From the NCBI GenBank assembly GCA_937995275.1, contig CALKKN010000294.1, positions 1 through 6,657 of the forward strand: a DNA stretch of 6,657 nucleotides. Direction: 5' to 3'. Source of the DNA: an uncultured Lysobacterales bacterium. GTDB taxonomy: Bacteria > Pseudomonadota > Gammaproteobacteria > Xanthomonadales > SZUA-36. Below the pieces are notes generated by a model. It was not told where the DNA came from. It did no database searches and saw only the letters and a program-made list of their open reading frames with translations. This document shows positions 1 through 5,197 of the stretch, one piece after another. Both the position numbers and the translations under genes were made by a program. The stretch's first letter is position 1; every line of letters starts with the position of its first letter.

Positions 1-69
1 TTCCTGCTCGAATACCAGACGAACTGCCCGCTCCCGCACTTCCGGGGAATATCTTCCGCTTCTTTTCAT
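1..69 (-). CDS. IS3-family transposase OrfA, N-terminal 23 residues (runs off window)
   Basis: The minus-strand ATG at 69-67 opens a frame reading [20 protein letters not shown] and onward to the window edge. The pattern [14 protein letters not shown] is characteristic of the N-terminal helix-turn-helix of IS3-family OrfA. That protein recognises the element's terminal repeats and is normally fused to the DDE integrase OrfB by a programmed -1 frameshift; that part is family knowledge and not visible here. A GGATGGAG stretch just upstream of the ATG could act as a ribosome binding site. Only the start of the gene is present, so activity cannot be judged. It is transcribed away from the AsmA-like gene at 380. 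Confidence 0.85.
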   Translation of the reverse strand, partial: MKRSGRYSPEVRERAVRLVFEQE

Positions 70-90
70 TGCTCCATCCTCTCAAGAAAT

Positions 91-119
91 GGAGCCTCCG
101 ATAAACCCGGGGCGGTTCA
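91..119. repeat. Left terminal inverted repeat of the IS3-family element
   Basis: Read on the minus strand it starts TGAACCGCCCCGGGTTTA and continues to GGAGGCTCC, ending about 20 bases before the OrfA start codon. The TG terminus, the GC-rich core and the position directly upstream of orfA fit an IS3-family left end. Its right-end partner is outside the window, so the exact length of the repeat is a guess. Confidence 0.7.
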
Positions 120-379
120 GGCCGCAACTTGGCCGCCGTCACAGTGCCTGTCAAACTAGCCTCTGTTTAACTGGCCGCTCAACTTGCCGAACTTGCCGTC
201 GCAATCACGTCTGGTCGTGGGGCGTCGTTCTATCGCACCTGCGATTGCCGGCTGCTGAAGTTGACGGTCATGGGCGACGCGTTTGGCCGCCGGCATTCGA
301 CGATCCGGGGCGCCTTTGAGCCAGGAAAAGTTATCATCGGTACCGGTCGCTGATTAGATCTATCCGCTGGCAATGGAGA
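120..379. other. Spacer between the IS end and the AsmA-like gene
   Basis: No gene is supported in these 260 bases. Short open frames exist, but one begins inside the IS end and another lies opposite the AsmA-like gene; neither has a recognisable product or ribosome binding site. The promoter of the AsmA-like gene presumably lies here, but no convincing -35/-10 pair was found. In the frame of the downstream gene there is a stop (TGA at 317) and no ATG, GTG or TTG between it and 380, which fixes the start at 380. A nine-base tandem duplication at 181-198 is the only local repeat noticed. Confidence 0.5.
181..198. repeat. Two tandem copies of AACTTGCCG
   Basis: AACTTGCCG occurs twice with no gap (181-189 and 190-198). 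A related AACTTGGCCG lies near 126-135. The function is unknown and two copies could arise by slippage. Confidence 0.5.
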
Positions 380-3136
380 ATGACGCTGGCAAGACGCATC
401 CGAAAATTGCTGCTGATCCTGCTGCTGGTCGAGTTCATCTACCTGCTGCTCGTCAACACCGCCCTGTACCTGCCCGTCACCCAGGACCTGGTGAACCGCC
501 TGCGCCCTGACAAATTCCAGGTGTCCTGGCAGCGGGCCTGGAGTTGGTATCCCACCCGTGTCCACGTGCGGGGCCTGGCGGTGGACGGCCAGTCCCGCTC
601 GCAACAGTGGCAGGTGCAGGCACCGAACGCGTCGGCGTCCATCGCGCTGTTGCCGCTGGTGATGAAACGGGTGTGGGTCAGCGATGTGCGCGCTACCGAC
701 ATCGACTACCGCCAACGGCCGCGCCTCAAGCCCGACAAGGACTACAGCCTCCTGCTGCCGCACTTCCCGGCGATCGCTGAACGGGCGGTGGCGCCGGTGG
801 GGCAGGTCAATCCCAAGAAATCCTCACCCTGGCACATCGCCGTCGATGACATTGCAGCCAGCGGCGAGCACGACTTCTGGATCTATCAGCTGCGCGGCGC
901 GGCCCGGGGCGAAGTGTCCGGCAGCCTCACGTTCCAGACCCGCGGGGGGCCTTTTTCCCTGGACCTGGAGCACCTGGACCTGGCGCTGGATCCGATATAC
1001 GTCAGAACTGACGTCGAAGTGGTCAGCGGCGGCAGCCTGCGCGGGGACCTGGGATTTGCTCCCTTCGTGCCCAGAGAGAACAAGGGGGCCGCCGTATTGA
1101 AGTTCCTGCGCACGAATGCGCAGGTAGATCTCGCCATGAACGACCTGTCATTTCTGGATCTGTTCCTGCTCAACCTGCCTGGGGTCACGGTGGATGGTGT
1201 TGGCCGGGTGGCCGGCGCCCTGCACGTAGAACAAGGCATGGCGCTGGCGCCGACGGATCTGTCGGTGGACGCCAGCGAACTGGGGGTGACGGCCCTGTCC
1301 CATCTGATACGCGGCAGCGGCGCCGTGCGCCTGGCCGTTGACGATGCGGAACTGGGGGACGGGCTGTACGTGGGGTTTCACTACGAGGACCTGCGCGTAA
1401 GCCCGCAGGATGCACCCGTCGACGTACTCACCGGCGACGGTCTGGACCTGGTGATTCGCGGCGACGGCCAACTGCTGCGCAGCGCGGCAGACACCGATGT
1501 CTCACGTTCCATGGGACTGACTGTCGATGCGCTGACAGTGCCGGATCTGGCCCGGCTGCAGCGCTACCTGCCCGCACATGTGCCGCTGCAGCTACATGGC
1601 GGTCTGGGCAGCCTCGACGGCCGGGTGGACCTGCGCCCCACCGCCATGTCGGTGGATCTGTCGTTGAATTCGGACAGTGCCGATCTTTCCCTGCGCGACT
1701 ACCGTTTCGCCACCGACCTGTCGCTGGCCTTGAAGCTGGACAACCCGGATATCGCCACCGAGCCCACGGCCATTGGCGGCAGTTACCTGCGGCTTTCCGA
1801 TTCGCGCATCGCCCGCAAGGGTAAAGGAGACAGCACCGCCTGGAATACCGCCTTCAGCGTCGAAGAGGGCATCGTGAGCCTCAGCGGTCCCCCGGGGCAA
1901 CGCGATGCGGACGAGCCACGGGATCTGCTGCAGCAGCTGGATGGCCGGGATGTCCACGAAAAGCTGGCAAAGCTGTGGGCTCAGTTTCGACTGTCGGCTT
2001 CCATGTCCAGCCTGCAGTGGCTGACGGCACTGATCGAACCGGGTCAGCAGGTCGGTATCGACGGATCCGGGGCACTGACAGGCGACATTCATATCGCCGA
2101 CGGCAAGTTCGAACCGCCGTCGCGTCTGCAGCTCAACGGCGATGACCTGGCCGTGTCGGCACTCGACTATGTCAGCCGGGGACAGGGGGAAGTCGTGCTG
2201 GAAGTTCAGCGCGGCGAGCCGGATCCCCTGTGGTCCCTGGGCGTCGATCTGCGCGATGCGGATCTGAAACGCCAGGGCGACGACCTCTCGCACATCGAGG
2301 ATGTACGGCTGTCACTCTCCGCCCTGGTGGCACGCGCCGAGGAGGAAGACAAGCCATTGCGTGCCGACGAACTGAGCTTTCGAATCGACTCCGCCAGCGT
2401 CACCGACATGGCTGCCTTCAACAGCTACCTGCCCCAGGATGGCTCCATCGCTTTCAGCGGTGGCACCGCCGAGTTGACGGCGGACATAAAGCTGAAGCCC
2501 GAGGATGCCGGTGGCTGGTTGAAGCTGGATGCCGTCGGTGCCCAGGCGCAAGTGTCGGAGCAGACGATGAGTGGCGATCTGCTACTGGATGTGCAGCTGG
2601 CCGCGGGAATCCCGAACAAGATGGCCTTCGATATCAGCGGCAGCCGACTGCTGCTCGACAATGTGCACGTGGCCGGGGAGCGCGCCCGCTTCGACGGTGA
2701 CCACTGGTCGGCGGAGTTCCGGCTGGAGAAGGGCCAGGCGGTGTGGCGCAAGCCGGTGCGCCTGCGTGCGGAAGGGGTGTTGCAGGTCAGCGATTCGCGC
2801 CCCTTCGTTACGATGTTCGAGAACGGTGGCTGGCGCCCGAAGTTCCTGTCGCGGATGCTGACCATCGAGGACATAGAGGGCGAGGCGATCGTGTCGGCCG
2901 CCGACGAAGTGCTGTATCTCGAAAATGTCCACGTGCTCAGTGACAAGCTGGAATTCGCCGCCCGGGGTAGCCTGGCGAAGTCCGGGCGGAACGCCATGGT
3001 GTACCTCCGCTACAAGCGCCTGGATGCGTTGCTCAAGTACGCGGGCCAGGACCGCAACCTGGACATCATCAATGCCAGAGAGACCTTCGATGCCTTTCAG
3101 CCAGCCGCGCCACCCCTGGTAAGCACCCCGCCCTAG
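380..3136 (+). CDS. AsmA/DUF748-like inner-membrane-anchored periplasmic protein
   Basis: This 918-residue protein has a basic N-terminus (MTLARRIRK), one transmembrane segment at about residues 10-28, and a very long remainder of short alternating beta strands predicted to lie in the periplasm. That architecture, and the early segment (about 45-110, FQVSW...RVHVRGLAV...), resembles the AsmA/TamB/YhdP/DUF748 superfamily. Its characterised members are elongated beta grooves linked to lipid transport or assembly between the inner and outer membranes. Assignment to one subfamily is not certain. A recurring module is visible near residues 248, 378, 536 and 664. The protein contains no cysteine and ends in a proline-rich tail (PAAPPLVSTPP). 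The ATG at 380 is the first possible start after an in-frame TGA at 317; GGAG at 375-378 sits only one base before it, so the ribosome site is poorly spaced. The next gene is convergent, so it appears monocistronic. The substrate is unknown. Confidence 0.85.
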   Translation: MTLARRIRKLLLILLLVEFIYLLLVNTALYLPVTQDLVNRLRPDKFQVSWQRAWSWYPTRVHVRGLAVDGQSRSQQWQVQAPNASASIALLPLVMKRVWVSDVRATDIDYRQRPRLKPDKDYSLLLPHFPAIAERAVAPVGQVNPKKSSPWHIAVDDIAASGEHDFWIYQLRGAARGEVSGSLTFQTRGGPFSLDLEHLDLALDPIYVRTDVEVVSGGSLRGDLGFAPFVPRENKGAAVLKFLRTNAQVDLAMNDLSFLDLFLLNLPGVTVDGVGRVAGALHVEQGMALAPTDLSVDASELGVTALSHLIRGSGAVRLAVDDAELGDGLYVGFHYEDLRVSPQDAPVDVLTGDGLDLVIRGDGQLLRSAADTDVSRSMGLTVDALTVPDLARLQRYLPAHVPLQLHGGLGSLDGRVDLRPTAMSVDLSLNSDSADLSLRDYRFATDLSLALKLDNPDIATEPTAIGGSYLRLSDSRIARKGKGDSTAWNTAFSVEEGIVSLSGPPGQRDADEPRDLLQQLDGRDVHEKLAKLWAQFRLSASMSSLQWLTALIEPGQQVGIDGSGALTGDIHIADGKFEPPSRLQLNGDDLAVSALDYVSRGQGEVVLEVQRGEPDPLWSLGVDLRDADLKRQGDDLSHIEDVRLSLSALVARAEEEDKPLRADELSFRIDSASVTDMAAFNSYLPQDGSIAFSGGTAELTADIKLKPEDAGGWLKLDAVGAQAQVSEQTMSGDLLLDVQLAAGIPNKMAFDISGSRLLLDNVHVAGERARFDGDHWSAEFRLEKGQAVWRKPVRLRAEGVLQVSDSRPFVTMFENGGWRPKFLSRMLTIEDIEGEAIVSAADEVLYLENVHVLSDKLEFAARGSLAKSGRNAMVYLRYKRLDALLKYAGQDRNLDIINARETFDAFQPAAPPLVSTPP

Positions 3137-3151
3137 CGCCGTTCGCCGCAC

Positions 3152-4180
3152 TCAGGGCACGTACGCCAGACCGAACGGGTTGAGGCCTACGGACACCTGC
3201 CCGCTGAGGCTGGGTGGCTGATTCTTGTTCTGGCGTGTGAATATCGACACCGCATTTGCGGTCCCGCCCGAATGGGTGACGTAGATCTTCTTCCCATTGG
3301 GTGTCAGGGCGATATTGTGCGGCACGGCCACGGCCGTGTCCCACGCCCCCACGACACTGTTGGACTTTGTGTCGATCTCGACCAGCGCGTCCACTCCGCC
3401 GCCGGCAATGTTGGTGGTGTAGAACGTCTTGCCGTTGCGGCTCATCCCCGCGCCGTGGGCGCTGTTCACCGGAATCGACGGCATCGGCGCCAGCGTGTCG
3501 CGGTCAAGCACGAACACCGCGTTGCTGTTCTGGCATGGCACATACAGCAGCTTGCTCTGACGCGCGAGGGACAGGTGCGGATCCTTGCCAACGGCCTGAC
3601 GACCCACCTCCAGGAAGGTGTCGATGCTGTACTTCACCACATAGTCGTTCGGACCGGCGATCCCGAGCATGGTGATATATGCGTAGGGCGCATTCGGATC
3701 GACGACCACATCGTGGGGCTTGCCGCCGAGGGCGACGAGATCAGCAGGCGTTGGTACCGTCGTGATGACGCCAAGGTCGACGGTATCGATCACCGTCATG
3801 GTGTTGTCGATGTCGTTGTTCACCCAGAGCTGATCGGCTGCGTCCGAGGCCCACATGTGAAACACACCGCGGCCGGTCGGTATCTCCGTTTCCACAGAAA
3901 AATCGCCGGCCCTGAAAGCGACTACCCGATCGTTCCCACGATCGCCTACGAACACCAGGGCCCGCCCGGTGCTGTAGACGACGTACATGGGTTGCGGCGT
4001 GTTGGTACCCACCGGCATCGCAATGTTCGTAACAACGTCTGTGTCAGTGCTGATCACGCTGAGGTCGGCGCTGCCGCGATTGGCAACGACGATGTCGCCA
4101 CCGGCCCACGCGGGCAACCCGTGGGTCGCGCTTGCAAGAAAAACGAGGGTCAGGAGTCGTCGCAGAATATTGTGCTTCAT
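3152..4180 (-). CDS. Secreted seven-bladed YVTN/YncE-like beta-propeller protein
   Basis: This 342-residue exported protein starts at the ATG at 4180-4178, chosen because a perfect AAGGAGG lies six bases upstream and because the frame then begins with a clear Sec signal peptide: MKHNILRR, a hydrophobic core at about 9-18, and a likely cut after AWA at 24-26. The rest is made of repeats of about 40-48 residues with YVTN-like strands (for example LWVNN, YAYIT, LLYVP, TFYTT, IYVTH) followed by V-x-V-I-D or similar, consistent with seven blades. Histidines recur at the same point in five successive repeats: 108, 156, 202, 242 and 288. The matching points in the first and last repeats are near Met65 and Phe336. 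The C-terminal NPFGLAYVP looks like the strand that closes the ring. YVTN propellers are used in binding and in some periplasmic enzymes; no specific function is assigned. The frame is open a further 366 bases upstream, but that part lacks a signal peptide or a good ribosome site. It converges on the AsmA-like gene with a 15-base gap. Confidence 0.88.
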   Translation of the reverse strand: MKHNILRRLLTLVFLASATHGLPAWAGGDIVVANRGSADLSVISTDTDVVTNIAMPVGTNTPQPMYVVYSTGRALVFVGDRGNDRVVAFRAGDFSVETEIPTGRGVFHMWASDAADQLWVNNDIDNTMTVIDTVDLGVITTVPTPADLVALGGKPHDVVVDPNAPYAYITMLGIAGPNDYVVKYSIDTFLEVGRQAVGKDPHLSLARQSKLLYVPCQNSNAVFVLDRDTLAPMPSIPVNSAHGAGMSRNGKTFYTTNIAGGGVDALVEIDTKSNSVVGAWDTAVAVPHNIALTPNGKKIYVTHSGGTANAVSIFTRQNKNQPPSLSGQVSVGLNPFGLAYVP

Positions 4181-4186
4181 CGTAAA

Positions 4187-4193
4187 CCTCCTT
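4187..4193 (-). promoter_or_regulatory. Ribosome binding site of the beta-propeller gene
   Basis: The minus strand reads AAGGAGG followed by the six bases TTTACG and then ATG. This is a full Shine-Dalgarno match at good spacing and decides the start at 4180 over upstream in-frame ATGs. Confidence 0.85.
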
Positions 4194-4280
4194 GGGGCCG
4201 CGACCGAACGTACGGCGGAAAGGTCGGACGTGGCAGGAACGACGTTCTGTCTTTCAGCATAGGACATGGAGGCCCGGCCA

Positions 4281-4308
4281 GCCTGAATCGAAGCGCCTGA
4301 TTCGAAGG
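4281..4308. repeat. Imperfect tandem 14-base repeat in the propeller leader
   Basis: GCCTGAATCGAAGC (4281-4294) is followed directly by GCCTGATTCGAAGG (4295-4308), with 12 of 14 positions identical. The pair also contains GAATC and GATTC arms that could pair in RNA. It may be a protein-binding site or a structural element in the leader, or chance; no function is known. Confidence 0.5.
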
Positions 4309-4441
4309 CATCGCTCTCGCGGAGGCCCCCGATGTCCGCCCCGATCAGTAGCAGCCTCTTCGCAATTTCTTCACGAGTGGACGGCCGAATGGCAACAGCG
4401 GATAACCCACCCGGGCACTCGGGTTCGGGCGTCGGATGGGC

Positions 4442-4470
4442 ATTATTGAAATGGTGGCAGTGACTGTCAC
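4442..4470 (-). promoter_or_regulatory. Sigma70-type promoter for the beta-propeller gene
   Basis: On the minus strand GTGACA (4470-4465) matches the -35 consensus at five of six bases. AATAAT (4447-4442) matches the -10 consensus at five of six, and the spacer is exactly 17 bases. It points toward the propeller gene and lies downstream of the small-protein gene's terminator, so the propeller probably has its own transcript. This was found by eye only. The distance to the start codon is long (about 260 bases). Confidence 0.6.
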
Positions 4471-4471
4471 T
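4459..4471. promoter_or_regulatory. Palindrome overlapping the -35 box (candidate operator)
   Basis: AGTGAC-T-GTCACT is a perfect 13-base inverted repeat centred on 4465. It covers the whole -35 hexamer of the predicted propeller promoter. A dimeric regulator bound here would compete with RNA polymerase, so repression is the simplest guess. The cognate factor is unknown, and a 6-base arm can occur by chance. Confidence 0.4.
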
Positions 4472-4543
4472 CACCCACTCACATTGACGACAACGGGACC
4501 TGGAACTGCGCCACCACAACGGATGATCGACGCATACCTGAGA

Positions 4544-4584
4544 CAACGAAAGAAGCCTGCAATGCAGGCTTCTCCCGTTCGTTG
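4544..4584 (-). terminator. Hairpin terminator downstream of the small secreted protein gene
   Basis: The core is a perfect inverted repeat, AGAAGCCTGCA (4551-4561) against TGCAGGCTTCT (4563-4573), with one base between the arms. In RNA this would fold as a GC-rich stem with a small loop. Outer arms CAACGAA (4544-4550) and TTCGTTG (4578-4584) also pair, with CCCG unpaired on one side. Read on the minus strand, the core stem ends in a short T-rich run (TTCTTTCGTT), as an intrinsic terminator should. It lies about 45 bases past the stop of the gene at 4630-5022 and upstream of the propeller promoter, so it should separate the two transcripts. Confidence 0.7.
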
Positions 4585-4629
4585 CTGTCCGAACCGCATT
4601 GGCATCTGCGGATCGGCAATCCGCGCCGA

Positions 4630-5022
4630 CTACGGAACGCGGACCATCGTATAGCCGCCTTTGACGAAGAAGGCCGGCACCAGAAAGCGGCCCGCGCCGA
4701 TGTTGCGGCCGCTCGAGAACTGACCAGCGAGCTCGACAGGAACGCCTTCCACCACGAGGTTAGCGCTTATCGAACAGTCATTGGCGACGTCGTAGCTGCC
4801 CGAGTCAGGCTGCGTCGTGCCTCGGAACGGATCGAAGCAGGTGCTCTCATCGGCGATCACCTCGCCCTGGGAATCAAGGACCAACCGGCATGAGTTCCCA
4901 TCGGAGAAAGCGACGTCCCAGGTGCCGGCGAATTTTTGATTGTTGCATCCGGCCCAGGCGTTCGAGCCACATGCCAGCACTGCGATCACAGTAATCAGTA
5001 GTTTGCTAATTCGGTTGTTCAT
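4630..5022 (-). CDS. Small secreted four-cysteine protein of unknown function
   Basis: This 130-residue protein starts at the ATG at 5022-5020, with AAGGGG about nine bases upstream. Residues 1-25 form a signal peptide: MNNRISK, hydrophobic core LLITVIAVLA, likely cut after AWA at 22-24. The sequence VLAC at 15-18 is a loose lipobox, so a lipoprotein is possible but less likely. The mature part, about 105 residues, has four cysteines (26, 45, 62, 83) that could form two disulfides, and many short beta-like stretches. A KFAGTWDV segment (30-37) resembles the first strand of lipocalin-like barrels, which carry a GxW motif, but the protein is short for a full lipocalin. No family is recognised. 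An in-frame ATG at 5082 exists but adds 20 residues with no signal-peptide character. It is divergent from the regulator at 5198 and shares its upstream region, which suggests control by that regulator. Confidence 0.8.
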   Translation of the reverse strand: MNNRISKLLITVIAVLACGSNAWAGCNNQKFAGTWDVAFSDGNSCRLVLDSQGEVIADESTCFDPFRGTTQPDSGSYDVANDCSISANLVVEGVPVELAGQFSSGRNIGAGRFLVPAFFVKGGYTMVRVP

Positions 5023-5030
5023 CTGTGTTT

Positions 5031-5036
5031 CCCCTT
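5031..5036 (-). promoter_or_regulatory. Ribosome binding site of the small secreted protein gene
   Basis: The minus strand reads AAGGGG, then GAAACACAG-type spacing to ATG. It is a partial Shine-Dalgarno match and supports the start at 5022, ahead of the signal peptide. Confidence 0.6.
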
Positions 5037-5106
5037 GTTGTTTGCCGTTGCCAGTCGGTGTGGATTCAGCATGGACAATCAAGGCGAACAGAGCTATTCC
5101 CGCAGC

Positions 5107-5146
5107 CTCCTAATTTCTCCTGAAATCCTCCTAATTGCTCCCCCAG
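5107..5146. promoter_or_regulatory. Four helically phased CTCC(T) repeats, candidate operator array
   Basis: Units begin at 5107 (CTCCTAATTT), 5117 (CTCCTGAAAT), 5128 (CTCCTAATTG) and 5138 (CTCCCCCAG), so the spacing is 10, 11 and 10 bases. CCTCCTAATT is repeated exactly at 5106-5115 and 5127-5136, two helical turns apart. OmpR/PhoB-type winged helices typically bind direct repeats at about this period, and the adjacent gene at 5198 encodes such a domain, so the array is proposed as its binding site. On the minus strand the units read AGGAG and resemble ribosome sites, but no start codon follows at usable distance. The fourth unit is weak. Confidence 0.5.
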
Positions 5147-5197
5147 TGTGACAATATGAATAGATAGGCCGTTTGCTTTTGACCGGGATATCAGCGC

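Larger units (their letters stand above)
1..119 (-). mobile_element. IS3-family insertion sequence, left end (partial)
   Basis: This is the left end of an insertion sequence whose body lies outside the window. Two things support the call. The first codons of a leftward gene match the N-terminus of IS3-family OrfA. About 22 bases upstream of that start codon lies a sequence that, read on the minus strand, begins TGAACCGCCCCGGG and has the look of an IS3-family terminal inverted repeat starting with TG. Base 119 is inferred as the element boundary, and the bases from 120 on would be flanking host DNA. The other end is not visible, so the inverted partner and the target duplication (usually 3-4 bases in this family) cannot be checked. 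Intactness of the element is unknown. Confidence 0.8.
4181..4441 (-). other. Long untranslated leader region of the beta-propeller gene
   Basis: If the promoter at 4442-4470 is used, transcription should start near 4435, giving a leader of about 255 bases before the ATG at 4180. No known riboswitch or RNA family was recognised. The leader contains the tandem 14-base repeat at 4281-4308 and a short palindrome, GAACGACGTTC, at 4237-4247. The propeller's reading frame stays open through the whole leader, so an N-terminal extension or a read-through coding remnant is an alternative, though less likely than the signal-peptide start. Confidence 0.4.
5023..5197. other. Shared control region between divergent small-protein and regulator genes
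   Basis: These 175 bases separate two divergent genes and should hold both promoters. No clear -35/-10 pair with good spacing was found for either direction, although the stretch at about 5150-5166 (ACAATATGAATAGATA) is AT-rich and could hold a -10 element. The main feature is the phased repeat array at 5107-5146. Confidence 0.5.

Noticed and set aside
230..763. Minus-strand open frame of 177 codons opposite the start of the AsmA-like gene
   Set aside because: It mostly overlaps a well-supported gene, has no ribosome site or recognisable domain, and its composition fits the antisense of GC-rich coding DNA.
1592..2293. Minus-strand open frame of 233 codons inside the AsmA-like gene
   Set aside because: It lies wholly antisense to a convincing coding sequence, and its Gln/Arg/Ala-rich product matches no family.
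3139..3178. Inverted repeat CCGTTCG...CGAACGG as a terminator between the convergent genes
   Set aside because: The loop is 26 bases, no T run follows on either strand, and half of it lies inside the propeller coding sequence.
3272..4300. Plus-strand open frame of 342 codons opposite the propeller gene
   Set aside because: It mirrors the propeller reading frame; the minus-strand product has a signal peptide, regular blades and a perfect ribosome site, while this one is a His/Arg-rich shadow.
4181..4546. N-terminal extension of the propeller starting at 4546
   Set aside because: The extension has no signal peptide, contains a run of Cys/Arg/Trp-rich residues and would begin inside the terminator hairpin of the neighbouring gene; the ATG at 4180 has an ideal ribosome site and a signal peptide.
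5104..5141. Repeated AGGAG motifs on the minus strand as ribosome sites of a small gene
   Set aside because: No start codon followed by a reasonable frame lies at the right distance; the regular 10-11 base spacing fits a DNA-binding array better.
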